From: Procambarus clarkii
Lineage: Eukaryota; Arthropoda; Malacostraca; Decapoda; Cambaridae
DNA: 64,000 nucleotides
Direction of reading: 5' to 3'
NCBI RefSeq assembly: GCF_040958095.1
Contig: NC_091228.1
Span: 6,475,700 to 6,539,699, forward strand
The notes beneath the pieces were generated by a model, which had not been told where the DNA came from, ran no database searches, and saw only the letters and a program-made list of their open reading frames with translations. Shown one piece after another: positions 54,201 to 63,834 of the stretch (position 1 is its first letter; each line of letters begins with the position of its first letter). Made by a program: the position numbers and the translations under genes.

Positions 54201-56581
54201 GGCATTGAGTGCAAGCAATGGTGATCCAGATCACCGTGAACCTGTTCCACAACGTACTCTATTGATTCGCTAAACCAAAGTCTTTGTTTCGCAATTTATG
54301 ACAAAATAAAGGTTTTCAATGATTATAGACATTTTGTTTAAGATTTAAATGGACTGTTAAGAGAAATAATTTTTAAACAATCAGCTTAAAACTGTGTATA
54401 CCAGAAGAGCTTTAGTGTAGTGTCTATTTAGAAGTCTGTATCCTATACCCAAGCTGTGCTAGGCATGATGTTGGTCTGCAGTAATGACCAGTATGATTTA
54501 CCCAACTGCATCATTGGTCGTTAAAATAATCTGTTTAATGCATCTGTTGTATGTTAATTAGAACAAATTATGTTTAAACATGTGTGACAGTAGAATGGTT
54601 TGTAATTCATCTATTGCAGTGGGTTATGACAGCTGTACAATACACCTGCCTGCAGTAAGGTATGAAAGTGACTAGTTTAATGTACTTGTAGTGTGTGTTC
54701 ATCAAGATAGTGACGGCTATAACGCACTTACCTGCAGTGTGAGAGCCAAGGGAGTGACCTATAATATGCACGTCACTTGGATCGAGGCCAACGTTGTCCT
54801 TGAGCCAGTTAATGAAGTGAGCGACCTCGAGGCCGACCACTCGAGTGTTAGCGGTGGCCTGTGAATAGAGGGATTGAGACCCGCCCGACCAGTCCACCGT
54901 CACCACGTTGAAGTCCTCGTACTGCAGGAGGGCTCGAACCATGTCCTGCACGCAAACGTATATTCCCAAGTCAGTGGGTTAAGCGTGCAAAGTTGCAACG
55001 GGATTTATCACATAAGACATTGACAAGCACTAAAACACATACTTTTGCTTTAAGCCAAGCTTCTTTGGGAAAATAATGTTATCCTGAATTTAATAACAAA
55101 TGTATTATTGAAGTAAATGATCTCGAGAAAGATTCACTTCACTTACCAGCATCCACGTTACGCCAGAGTTGTCCAAGAACCCATGAATCAATATCTTAGT
55201 CTTTCTCTTGTGGTTAAAGGTTGTATTGTGGACTTTGGTAAGGTTGGTGGCCTCGAGGGAGGTGCCGAGGCTGTCCTCCTTGGAGTAGACGGTGAAGACG
55301 ACGTGGATCTCCTCCCGGGTGTACGGTGGGAGGTTAAGAGGCCGGTGGATGGGGTGGAAGAAGTCCTCGTGGGTAAAGAGGCAGCCCAGATCCTCGAAGC
55401 AGAGTTCATTGAACTCGTCCTCGCCCTCTCCTGGAATTGACAAAATAAATGTTGCTTCCCTGATCAACTAGGCTGTGATTCATACGTCAGGCTGCAAGCA
55501 GCCTCGTCCAACAGTCTGGTTGACCAGCCCATCAACCAGGAGGCCTGGTCACAGACCGGGGCCGCGGAGATCTTGACCCCCGGAATCACCGCAAGGTAGG
55601 TCCCCTTCAGGGAACCCGAGTACCGAGTATCAAGTGTCCCACCTTAAGATGTAGTCTGCTTGTTCGTCTTCCAGACATCTAGTGCTCCTTAGATTTAGTG
55701 CAGTTTAATTTTACATATTTATCAGTCACACTCGGCTATCTAAACATTATATATTTTATTTAATTTTAGTTATGACAGTTTTTTTAAACTTTGGGCTATT
55801 GATGCATCAAGAACAAATTAATATTAATTTAAGTGTTTCAATTCTAGTTCAATTAATTCCACATGTTATGAATAAAGAACCAGTTCTCTTTCTCCTAAAT
55901 TGTGTATGAATGTAAGGAGAGGAAGTGTGGAGTTTAGGAGCGTCCAGAGAGGAGAGTTCAGTCCCCCACACTGCTATAATAATTAACATTGAATGAGGTG
56001 TGTGGGGCCGAGAGGTGTGTGGGGGCCGAGAGGTGTGTGGGGCTGAGAGGTGTGTGGGGCTGAGAGGTGTGTGGGGCTGAGAGGTGTGTGGGGCTGAGAG
56101 GTGTGTGGGGCTGAGAGGTGTGTGGGGCTGAGAGGTGTGTGGGGCTGAGAGGTGTGTGGGGCTGAGAGGTGTGTGGGGGCTGAGAGGTGTGTGGGGGCTG
56201 AGAGGTGTGTGGGGGCTGAGAGGTGTGTGGGGGGCTGAGAGGTGTGTGGGGAAGGAGGCTGTAAAGATGGTTAAGAGTAAATAATGTTAAAGAACACCTG
56301 GAAGACATGTTCCTTGCATGCGAGTCCAGTGTCTGAACACAGCGTACGAGACCATAAACTGAACCTGAGGAGTACAACTGACTGCTGTTGGTCCTGGGCT
56401 GGAACTGGCTGACGAGCGGCCTGTAGATGGGATGGACAGCAGCCCGCAGGACGTTGCCGATAATAGGTAGGTCGCGCAGGCCGGACATGACGTTGCCAAA
56501 GAAGCCCAGAGAGCTCTCTTGCTCCTGCCCCGTCACCAGGACCACAGCGGCCACCAGGACCACCACCACGGTCCCCATCAT
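51015..56581 (-). CDS. Secreted pancreatic-lipase-family triacylglycerol lipase (10 exons, complete)
   Basis: Lipases of this family hydrolyse dietary or stored acylglycerols outside the cell. Exons: 56581-56365, 55430-55147, 54945-54732, 54196-54032, 53017-52889, 52579-52449, 52277-52145, 52031-51905, 51798-51595, 51231-51015. They join in frame to 606 residues plus TAG. Seen: hydrophobic signal peptide (residues 1-18), nucleophile Ser 232 in GHSLG, Asp 255 in GLDPAEP, His 350 in ACNHNRA, paired Cys as in the family, and a beta-rich C-terminal part from about 425 ([17 protein letters not shown]) placed like the PLAT domain. The last 140 or so residues extend beyond the usual vertebrate length of about 465. 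A hepatopancreas digestive role is inferred. Confidence 0.94.
51287..51451. repeat. Foldback repeat copy in lipase intron 9
   Basis: GACGACGACGTTTCGGTCCG, then CCTGGGCCATTCTCAAGTCG, then the inverse GGCCCAGGACGGACCGAAAC: a strong hairpin with a loop of about 20 bp. Flanking GAGTCACAATAACGTGGCTG matches the inverse at 61360-61385. Confidence 0.88.
51595..51798 (-). CDS. Lipase exon 9 (PLAT-like region)
   Basis: Acceptor CTTTCAG, donor GTGAGC. It encodes [36 protein letters not shown] and [10 protein letters not shown]. It enters and leaves in phase 2. Confidence 0.92.
51905..52031 (-). CDS. Lipase exon 8 (PLAT-like region)
   Basis: Acceptor CCTACAG, donor GTAAGT. It encodes [17 protein letters not shown] and [15 protein letters not shown], typical beta-sandwich strands. 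Confidence 0.92.
52145..52277 (-). CDS. Lipase exon 7
   Basis: Acceptor TTCTGTAG, donor GTAAGT. It encodes [17 protein letters not shown] and [18 protein letters not shown]. The Cys-rich start corresponds to the CxxC...C segment after the catalytic His. Confidence 0.93.
52449..52579 (-). CDS. Lipase exon 6 (catalytic His)
   Basis: Acceptor TCCTGTAG, donor GTGAGC. It encodes [17 protein letters not shown] with the His of the triad, then [11 protein letters not shown]. Confidence 0.93.
52724..52803. repeat. Foldback repeat fragment in lipase intron 5
   Basis: One arm only: GTCCAGGACGGACCGAAACG then TCTAGTGTGTGGTCTGGTCA. Confidence 0.85.
52889..53017 (-). CDS. Lipase exon 5
   Basis: Acceptor GTCGCCAG, donor GTCGGT (weak). 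It encodes [19 protein letters not shown] and QPGCDS, the strongly conserved GHxDFYPN-G-QPGC block. Confidence 0.92.
53018..54031. other. Lipase intron 4
   Basis: About 1 kb, AT-rich, with a retroposon-like tail near 53830-53905 (CTTACCTAAATAAAATTG and a TATTG run). Nothing else identified. Confidence 0.45.
54032..54196 (-). CDS. Lipase exon 4 (catalytic Asp)
   Basis: Acceptor TGCCTCAG, donor GTACGC. It encodes [14 protein letters not shown] with the catalytic Asp, then [16 protein letters not shown]. Confidence 0.94.
54197..54731. other. Lipase intron 3
   Basis: 535 bp without an identified repeat. Confidence 0.45.
54732..54945 (-). CDS. Lipase exon 3 (nucleophile Ser)
   Basis: Acceptor TGCGTGCAG, donor GTAAGT. 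It encodes [28 protein letters not shown] and [14 protein letters not shown] with the nucleophile elbow. Confidence 0.95.
55147..55430 (-). CDS. Lipase exon 2
   Basis: Acceptor CAATTCCAG, donor GTAAGT. It encodes [19 protein letters not shown], a [14 protein letters not shown] strand and [19 protein letters not shown], with the oxyanion-hole HGF motif. Confidence 0.94.
55457..55610 (+). repeat. LINE 3' tail fragment in lipase intron 1
   Basis: CTGATCAACTAGGCTGTGAT, CCAACAGTCTGGTTGACCAG and CAGGAGGCCTGGTCACAGAC match the LINE tail at 14078-14190 with about 15% differences. Confidence 0.8.
55990..56255. repeat. 17-bp minisatellite
   Basis: About 15 copies of GTGTGTGGGGCTGAGAG (some 18 bp with an extra G) in lipase intron 1. 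It keeps the exon 1 frame open past the donor. Confidence 0.95.
56365..56581 (-). CDS. Lipase exon 1 (start codon, signal peptide)
   Basis: Two adjacent ATG codons at 56581 and 56578 start [18 protein letters not shown], a signal peptide. The donor is CTCAG/GTTCAG, weak but the only one giving the phase required by exon 2 (joined codon GGA). An alternative donor TCCAG/GTGTTC 60 bp further on gives the wrong phase. Confidence 0.85.
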
Positions 56582-56673
56582 GGCTGGCCAGTCCCTACTG
56601 CTGGTCCTGAAGGAGGAAGAACTGGCGTCAAGACCCGCAGCTCTGACCAGAAACTATTCAACAGGCATTACTC

Positions 56674-56684
56674 TATTTTATAAG
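56674..56684 (-). promoter_or_regulatory. Candidate TATA box of the lipase gene
   Basis: CTTATAAAATA on the minus strand, about 95-100 bp before the ATG, with an initiator-like TCAG at 56646-56643, some 36 bp downstream. Spacing is slightly longer than usual. Confidence 0.45.
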
Positions 56685-56785
56685 ATTCTAAGTTAAGAAC
56701 TAAAAACTAAATTTACATAATTAAGAATTTAATAGAGTAAAATTGCTACCAAGACACACCAACCCATAAATCTTAAAAGAATTAC

Positions 56786-56952
56786 CAATGCCCCCCTGTT
56801 CACCTAGCAGTAAATAGGTACCTGGGAGTTAGACAGCTGCTACGGGCTGCTTTCTGGGGGGTGTGCGTGTGAAAATTAGGATTAAGGACTTGCTCGAAAC
56901 GCTATATGCGTGCTAGTGGCTGTACAGGAATGAATGTATATACGTGTATATA

Positions 56953-56987
<35 letters not shown>

Positions 56988-56991
56988 AAGA
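56786..56991 (+). mobile_element. SINE core with tail type 2
   Basis: CCTAGCAGTAAATAGGTACC and GTTAGACAGCTGCTACGGGC (core), then AAGGACTTGCTCGAAACGC, TAGTGGCTGTACAGGAATG and an AAATAAAT run. The head is missing. Confidence 0.82.
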
Positions 56992-56999
56992 ATTGACGA

Positions 57000-57690
57000 G
57001 GAATCTTTTCCGTCATGGACTATTATTATCAAGTCGTCAGTTCCTTTACTTTCAGGTCTGTGGGTTGAATGTCGAATTTTCACCCACATTATTGTGACAT
57101 TTTCTGCTATTGTTAATAATTGCCATCTGGTGTTGGCCACGGCAGCTTTATAGAAAACGTGAGAAAGAAACAGCGAGTGTGACACACATGTGTGTGTACG
57201 AGTGTGACACACACACGTGTACGTGTGTGTGTAGTGCCCGGTGTTCACAGTCGTAAACACTGGGGTACCAAATGACTGTTCGAAACAATTGAACATTATC
57301 ATTGGTCCAAGTGTTGAACACGAGCGAGATGCTGTAGTGTTTTCAGCTGCATGTTCACTTGTAATGAGAAATAACTTACACAACTCATTATATACATTTA
57401 ACTTCGCTATAACACGAACACTGCGTCACCCGACCCCTCCACAGGAGTTTCGTGACGTCATGTAAAAGGTGGTCACTTTAGGCCAAGAGAAGTCACAGTC
57501 CCAAAGTGTTGTTTTTTTCCTTAACTTCAGTCCCAGGCGCAAATGGCAGGCCGTTCAGCACTGTATTAACTCCCATAATTGATGCGTTTAACAGCGTGGT
57601 TGGCATTCACAGCACGAACAGGCTTTCTAGGGCGTTTCTCAAGTCCCTTTCCCTGTACACGAAATGCATATTCAGGAGGCTGACGGACTC
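57000..57690. other. Upstream of lipase: nothing recognised
   Basis: Short GT/AC runs at 57185-57230. No coding segment. Confidence 0.4.
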
Positions 57691-57699
57691 GCCGAGACC

Positions 57700-58300
57700 T
57701 GAAGTGCGTGGCCTCTGGAGCGCCCCAAGACCTGCAGTGCGTGCATGGCCTCTGGAGCGCCCCGAGACCTGCAGTGCGTGCATGGCCTCTGGAGCGCCCC
57801 AAGACCTGCAGTGCGTGCATGGCCTCTGGAGCGCCCCAAGACCTGCAGTGCGTGCATGGCCTCTGGAGCGCCCCAAGACCTGCAGTGCGTGCATGGCCTC
57901 TGGAGCGCCCCAAGACCTGCAGTGCGTGCATGGCCTCTGGAGCGCCCCGAGACCTGCAGTGCGTGCATGGCCTCTGGAGCGCCCCAAGACCTGCAGTGCG
58001 TGCATGGCCTCTGGAGCGCCCCAAGACCTGCAGTGCGTGCATGGCTTCTGGAGCGCCCCAAGACCTGCAGTGCGTGCATGGCCTCTGGAGCGCCCCAAGA
58101 CCTGCAGTGCGTGCATGGCCTCTGGAGCGCCCTGAGACCTGCAGTGCGTGCATGGCCTCTGGAGCGCCCCGAGACCTGTAGTGCGTGCATGGCCTCTGGA
58201 GCGCCCCGAGACCTGCAGTGCGTGCATGGCCTCTGGAGCGCCCCGAGACCTGTAGTGCGTGCATGGCCTCTGGAGCGCCCCAAAACCTGCAGTGCATGGC
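57700..58300. repeat. 37-bp minisatellite, about 16 copies
   Basis: Unit GCATGGCCTCTGGAGCGCCC plus CAAGACCTGCAGTGCGT. A period of 37 cycles through all frames, so the long ORFs on both strands are artefacts. Main variants: CCCCAAGA/CCCCGAGA. Confidence 0.97.
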
Positions 58301-58786
58301 GACTCCCTCTCAACATGGTGGCATAACATTCTCATTAGTAGTGAGGGTGGCCATGGAGGGAGAGCCTTCAACAGTAAGCTCCCTGACCACTAGTGGGGGA
58401 GAAAGCGAGGCAGCCACACGTATGGCTGATGATTGGCTCAACAACAACAACAGTCACGAGTGTTGTGATGAACTCCCAAGTCTGCCTCTGCTGCCGTTTG
58501 TTCCTGCACTGTTTATCTTGACTCTAAGGAGCGATACATTTCAATTAATTTGAATCCAAGTTGATTAATGCCTCTCTGTGGAAACCTTTGTACTGCCGGG
58601 ACAACAAACATTTTATTGTATTTAATATCCAATTACAAATTTCACAAGATCAAAATAAATATGAATATTGCGTTGTAGTAGTTGACTCAAGTGTATAATT
58701 GTAAAAGTAAATTGTATTTTCAGAGCACTTCACCTGGTGAAGTGCTCATATATCCTTGTAGTACATGTCACAACTTTTTTTGCACT
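58301..58786. other. Unassigned
   Basis: No repeat or gene recognised; one short inverted repeat (GCACTTCACC with GGTGAAGTGC) at 58726-58748. Confidence 0.4.
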
Positions 58787-58975
58787 TCGGGCTCACCATA
58801 GCCCGGGCTACCCGCCCCGCTCCTGTGCCAGGTAAGTTACGGGCTCACCATAGCCCGTGCTACTTGCCCCGCTCCTGTGCCAGGTAAGTTACGGGCTCAC
58901 CATAGCCCGTGCTACTTGCCCCGCTCCTGTGCCAGGTAAGTTACGGGCTCACCATAGCCCGTGCTACTCGGAATC
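58787..58975. repeat. 52-bp tandem repeat, about 3.5 copies
   Basis: Unit CGGGCTCACCATAGCCCGTG, CTACTTGCCCCGCTCCTGTG, CCAGGTAAGTTA. Each unit has an internal CGGGCT...AGCCCG hairpin and a perfect splice-donor-like CAGGTAAGT. A related single copy lies at 63410-63470. Confidence 0.93.
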
Positions 58976-59584
58976 TGTTCCGAGTAGCTGAATCTATAAC
59001 AACAGTCACAACTTTAGAAAACGGCCTACGGCTTACAGTATCGTACCAGGCGAAGCTGTCTTGTGCAAGATTGACTTCAGCTAGGAATGTGGGAGGAGCT
59101 TACAGCCGTGGATATGTTGACCTCTGAATCGTTATTAAAGAAACTTGCTCACCTTAACCCCCTCCCCCCTTCCCACCCTCACGTCTGGGCGATGCTACTT
59201 ATTGTCTTGGCGATGTAGTGCTTGAGTTAGTCTCTCTCCACTTCTCTCGCGTCTGTGTGTACCCGGAGAAGCTTCAGTCAACTAGGAAGCGAAGATAGAA
59301 CACATTGAGAAAAAATTTGCGTGATTTTTTTCTCAATATGTTCCCTCTTCGAGTGTAAAAGATGCGATGCTACGCGTGGTGCTAGTTACCTTGACCCTCT
59401 GTGGTGGAAAGTGAAGCTACTGGCAGGTGGACAAATAGCAACATAGCGCTCTAGTGAGCGCAGGCAGTAGCGGCTGGGACGCTGCCCGCTGCTACACTGT
59501 CGCCGGGACAACAACAACCAGTCTTGGGTATATATATTGCGGAGAACAAGCAAATCACAATTACGAAAACGAAGTGTGTGGCAG

Positions 59585-59785
59585 TGTTGGGGGGGGGGAG
59601 GAGTGTTGGAGGGGGAGGAGTGTTGGAGAGGGGGGGGGGCAAGTAGGGAAGGGGAGGAAGAGTTGTGGGGGAGAGTGTTGGAGGGGGAGAGTGTTGGATG
59701 GGGGAGGAGTGTTGGAGGGGGGGAGGAGTGTTGGAGGGGGGGAGGAGTGTTGGAGGGGGGGAGGAGTGTTGGAGGGGGAGCTAAT
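59585..59785. repeat. G-rich minisatellite
   Basis: Units of about 17-22 bp built on GGGGGAGGAGTGTTGGA. Confidence 0.94.
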
Positions 59786-60394
59786 TACTACAACAGTCTT
59801 ACTTATATATGTGCTACATCTTTCAGTGACATGAGTGAGGACAGGTGTGTGACAGATCCGTACACACGTGAATGTGAAGTCACTACTAACATGATGTGAA
59901 TGAAGTGAAGTCAAGTACATGTACACAAGTGGAGTTACCAACAATGTATGGAAAAAAATACAGTCGTTATGTAAGTGGAATACATCACGTCACTAGTGAC
60001 GTGAATTCACAAGTGATGTATATGAAGTGTGTGACGTCACTCATCTCCCTTAATAAGTTGTGACGTCGGCAGTGAAGGACGTGACAGATATGACGTCAGT
60101 GATTAACGTGAAAGGTGTGAAGTCAGCAGTGATGCGTTTCAGAACCAATAAAGGCGAAAAAAAACTAATCGCAATCCACGATTCATGCGCAATCTGTCGT
60201 CGCAATTTTTGTTTTGTTTACCAAATGCGCTGACAATAAGGAAATAGAAAACTGGACGTTTATATTAAAATTAAGTCTCCCATTTTCTTTGCTATGGAAA
60301 GGGACCAGTTATTGCCTCGTACGGGCCAATAGGCCTTCTGCAGTTACTTTGTTCTTAAGATACAGGGATAGATAACAGGATAGTTAGTGCCACC
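59786..60394. other. Unassigned with short repeat tail
   Basis: Several GTGACGT-type words at 59870-60125 and a retroposon-like tail (GGGACCAGTTATTGCCTCGT, CCAATAGGCCTTCTGCAGTT) near 60300. Confidence 0.4.
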
Positions 60395-60490
60395 AACCCT
60401 GTGCCACACCTGCATCTTGGGAGGCCCCATACCTGCATCTTGGAGGGCCCCCACCTGCATCTTGGGAGGGCCCACACCTGCATCTTGAGG
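60395..60490. repeat. About 22-bp tandem repeat, 4 copies
   Basis: Unit CACACCTGCATCTTGGGAGG CC with small changes. Confidence 0.9.
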
Positions 60491-60715
60491 GCGGTGTGGG
60501 TGAGGCTTGTGCCTCCCTTCGTCAGCTTGGGACGACATGAACTCCCTCTGGATTCCACAACCCGCGAAAGGTAATGCTATTTATTTCAATTTCTTTGTAA
60601 TATTGGAGGCCAAGTATGTATGTTTACTATTTGTGTCTGCAACATCGAGCTATTAGCTCTTGGACTCCGCCTTTCTACTCTATTTTGTTCCTCTATTATA
60701 TTTGCTATATATTTC

Positions 60716-61460
60716 AACACACGCATCCCAAGGAAGGAGGCAGTCTGTGGTAGCTGTTTAACTCCCAAGTACCTATTTACTGCTATGTCAACAGGGGGCA
60801 TCAGGTGTGAAAGAAACTCTACCCATTTGTTGACCAGACCACACACTAGAAGTTGAAGGGACGACGACGTTTCGGTCCGTCCTGGACCATTCTCAAGTCG
60901 ATTGTGTCGTCCAACCCGTTCTCGCAAATTCGTAAAGTCAATATTGACTTATTAACTACGTGCATAGGTGATATACTAAACATAATAGATACCCCTAAAA
61001 AGATTCATAGAAAACACCTACCTTACCTAACCTTGTTAGTATCTTAAGATAAGCATCTTATTGCTTCGTAATTACAGTTATTACTTAACCTATACCTATT
61101 ATAGGTTAGGTAATAATTGTAATTACGAAGCAATAAGATGCTTATCTTAACATACTAACTAGGTAAGGTCGGTGTTTTCTTTGAATCTTTTTAAGGGTAT
61201 CTATTATGTTAAGTATGTCACCTATGCACATATTTAATAAGTCAATATTGACTTATTAAATTTGCGAGAACGGGTTCCACCAATCGAGTTGAGAATGGTC
61301 CAGGACGGACCGAAACGTCGTCGTCCCTTCAACTTCTAGTGTGTGGTCTGGTCAACATACGTCAGCCACGTTATTGTGACTCATCGTCTACCCATTTGTT
61401 TCCACTTCGACCGGGAATCGAACCCGGGCTCTTAGGACTACGATCCCCGAGCGCTGTTCG
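60716..61460 (-). mobile_element. tRNA-derived SINE (third head) interrupted by a foldback element
   Basis: The right segment (61387-61460) inverted gives a tRNA-like head with B box GGGTTCGATTCC and the start of the core (GGAAACAAATGGGTAGA). The left segment (60716-60832) gives the rest of the core (inverse of GTTAGTCAGCTG and CCTAGCAGTAAATAGG relatives). The two parts join across the insert at the shared word CTACCCATTTGTT. Confidence 0.87.
60833..61386. mobile_element. Foldback element, about 550 bp, with target duplication
   Basis: Two long inverted arms: GACCAGACCACACACTAGAA, GACGACGACGTTTCGGTCCG, TTCGTAAAGTCAATATTGAC and TTACTTAACCTATACC face their inverses. It is bounded by a 13-14-bp direct repeat (CTACCCATTTGTT) at 60819-60832 and 61387-61400. 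No coding capacity. Confidence 0.85.
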
Positions 61461-61814
61461 TTTTCTGTTCGTGGGTACTCTGGTTGGTTAGGTTAAGGCA
61501 CGTTAGTACAAGACAGTTTCTTTATACTGTTAACGCTCGCGAAACCGGACTGCCTTAATAACCCCAACGGCTTGATAGCCCTTAATCCCTTAACCGAACA
61601 CCCCCCCCCCCCCCCCCCTTAACAGGCATGTGAAATGAAAGTAGATTTTTGCACAGTGACCTTGACCAACAAGCCAAGTATATTTAGTTCTAGATTAGAG
61701 TGACCGAAAAAAACAAAGTGGTCAGTATCCGCTTCGTCACCCCGTCCCGATGGCGGCATTTTGGTTTCAAGGTGAAGGTAGCTGGAAGCCGCTAACCTGC
61801 AGAGACACGCTCGC
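61461..61814. other. Unassigned
   Basis: Poly-C tract at 61602-61618. No gene. Confidence 0.4.
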
Positions 61815-61985
61815 TCTCACACACACCCGCATGCGGGCTCCCACACACCCGCATGTGGGCTTCCCACACACCCGCATGCGGGCTTCCCACACACCCGCAT
61901 GCGGGCTTCCCACACACCCGCATGCGGGCTTCCACACACCCGCATGCGGGCTTCCACACACCCGCATGCGGGCTTCCCACACACC
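61815..61985. repeat. 22-23-bp minisatellite, about 7 copies
   Basis: Unit CACACACCCGCATGCGGGCT TCC; each unit has the perfect palindrome CCGCATGCGG. Confidence 0.95.
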
Positions 61986-62994
61986 TACCCAAGATAGGAC
62001 AGAGCTGGGACCCTGGATGAAGCACAGTTAAGGACACATGCCCAGGAATGCAACCCTGGAATATGCGAAGTTATATCCCACAGGATGAGGCGCAAGGAGT
62101 CCAAGACCAGGTCAACTAAGACATCTGGATCGTGATTCATCAAGCACTTGTATCTCGACTTGCAAAACCTGTATATCTTTCCTGGATCATAGCGACTTTG
62201 TATTTAACCAATAATTTAATTTGAACCGTTGAGAGGTTGTTCTCGGCCCATTGTTATTGTTATGCACAACCCATTAATTCTCAAGCACTTTACTAAAAGG
62301 AAACTAAATCGCCATGATTGATTAAAGATTTAGAAGCTTCGTAAGTGGACACGTAAATGCCTGATCGATCCTGTGTTGACGCCACTGGCGTCAAAACTTG
62401 ACGCCAGAGTCGCACATCACCGGAATAACGCCTGGCCAGATTTTCCCGATAAAATCTCATTGAGTAGGCAAAGACGTCTTTGTTACACGATGAAGGTGCG
62501 CTACAGCCAGCGAGGCGAGCACAGAACGAGAACCTGCCACTTGGAGTATAATCACCACCAGGAACCTGAAGACTGCGCCGCAGACGGACTAAGATGGTGA
62601 AGCTGAGGATGGTGAGGCTGAGGATGGTGAAGCTGAGGATGGTGAGTGAAGGGCCGGGATTTAAGGGACTGGTGGAGACGGAGGTCAAAGAGAAGGGGAA
62701 CCCGCAGCATCTTGGATGCATGAAACTTATTTTCTTTTGTCTTCACTGGTGCACACGAATACGTGTGCTGTCATGTACTTGGTGCAGTCATTAGTTTTCT
62801 CTATTATGCGCCCCATACCCATCCCGTGGGCGGTGGGGGAGAAAGGGTTACAGAGACACATAATGGGTTCAGGAACTAAACCCCATAGTTCATGCAAATA
62901 ACAATCTTGTGAAGCTAATTACACAACTTTATTTTGAATACATGCAAATACATACATATATACTCGAAGTCAGATTTGCAATGATTTAAATGTT
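61986..62994. other. Unassigned; short AGGATGGTGA repeat
   Basis: A GAAGCTGAGGATGGTG unit is repeated four times at 62595-62645. A 142-codon minus frame (62293-62721) overlaps it and has no recognisable domain. Confidence 0.35.
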
Positions 62995-63225
62995 TCAAGG
63001 TAACTTTTTGTTCTCTTGAAACAACGAAGTCGTCTCCCTCCCTTGTGCGAACACGAAGTCAACTGTATTCCTCATAGGCACCTTGAAGTCGAACAACTGG
63101 AGAATGTACAACAGCCATGCACTATACACAGTCACTACAGTCAGTGACCTCGCCACTAGCAGCAGAACAAACTTTCCCAACAGTCCAGCACCTAGGCTAG
63201 ACTGTTCACTAGAACATCTGATCAC
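62995..63225 (-). CDS. Unidentified ORF with one membrane-like segment
   Basis: 76 codons from the first ATG, containing GKFVLLLVARSLTVVTVYSA WLLYIL (a hydrophobic span of about 22 residues) followed by FKVPMRNTVDFVFAQGRE. The pattern of hydrophobic helix, YS-x-x-L and a downstream polar motif vaguely recalls the last part of the channel region of ionotropic-receptor proteins. I cannot assign it and no adjoining exon was found. Confidence 0.22.
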   Translation of the reverse strand: MIRCSSEQSSLGAGLLGKFVLLLVARSLTVVTVYSAWLLYILQLFDFKVPMRNTVDFVFAQGRETTSLFQENKKLP

Positions 63226-63403
63226 ACGAACAAATTATACTTGGGTGAAAAAAAAGGACGCGACGATTTACGAACGCAAGAATGCGTGATATGTTGTTGA
63301 CAGGGTTGTATTGGGCAGCAGCAGCTGCAAGAACAACAGCCTGGCTTCCTGGGCAGCTGGAAGGCTGTTGTTGTTTTAGATTCAGCTACTCTGAACAAAA
63401 TGT

Positions 63404-63475
63404 CCATGTAGCACGGGCTATGGTGAGCCCGTAAACTGGTCTCGCCATAGCCCGTGTAGGCACGTGGGACCTCCT
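63404..63475 (-). repeat. Single copy of the 52-bp repeat family
   Basis: AGCACGGGCTATGGTGAGCC and CCATAGCCCGTG match the units at 58787-58975, including the adjoining AGAGTAGCTGAATCTA (inverse) also seen at 58982. Confidence 0.75.
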
Positions 63476-63587
63476 CACTCTGGTCATTGATATACTTCCA
63501 CACGAGGCCATAATAAAATGCCTCCTCTAAAACGGCTAAATATTTACAGTTTAGTATTTTAATATTCCACCACACACGTGAACAGTA

Positions 63588-63818
63588 ATGGAAATGTTGC
63601 GATATTTGAAATATGTACACAGATATAATTCTAAGCGAGCCCAGGAGGCATGGCAGGAAGTGCAACATAGCCTGATTGAAAAGCAGAGGCGCAATAGATG
63701 CGCCGAGAGAGAACTATCAACATTGTGGTCTAAGACATTGTTTGAGTTAGGAAAACACTATTTGTCAAATATTGATACTCTTCTTAAAAGATTTCCCCAT
63801 TTTGCACCCGCAAGATAA
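63588..63818 (+). CDS. Unidentified 76-codon ORF next to the satellite element
   Basis: Encodes KRAQEAWQEVQHSLIEKQRR and LWSKTLFELGKHYLSNID, likely helical and charged. It lies directly beside the inverted copy of the satellite element, so it may be part of that element. Family unknown. Confidence 0.25.
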   Translation: MEMLRYLKYVHRYNSKRAQEAWQEVQHSLIEKQRRNRCAERELSTLWSKTLFELGKHYLSNIDTLLKRFPHFAPAR

Positions 63819-63834
63819 CGTAAGCTTTTAAGGG

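Noticed and set aside
56305..56581. Lipase exon 1 ending at TCCAG/GTGTTC
   Set aside because: This donor leaves phase 2, while exon 2 needs phase 1; using it would break the frame of the conserved lipase domain.
57566..58371. Long ORFs of about 250 codons on both strands
   Set aside because: They arise from a 37-bp tandem repeat read in all frames; the content is only repeats of the unit.
62293..62721. Exon of a second lipase-like gene
   Set aside because: A Cys spacing near CNKDVFAYSMRFY looked suggestive, but no catalytic motif, splice sites or neighbouring exons support it.
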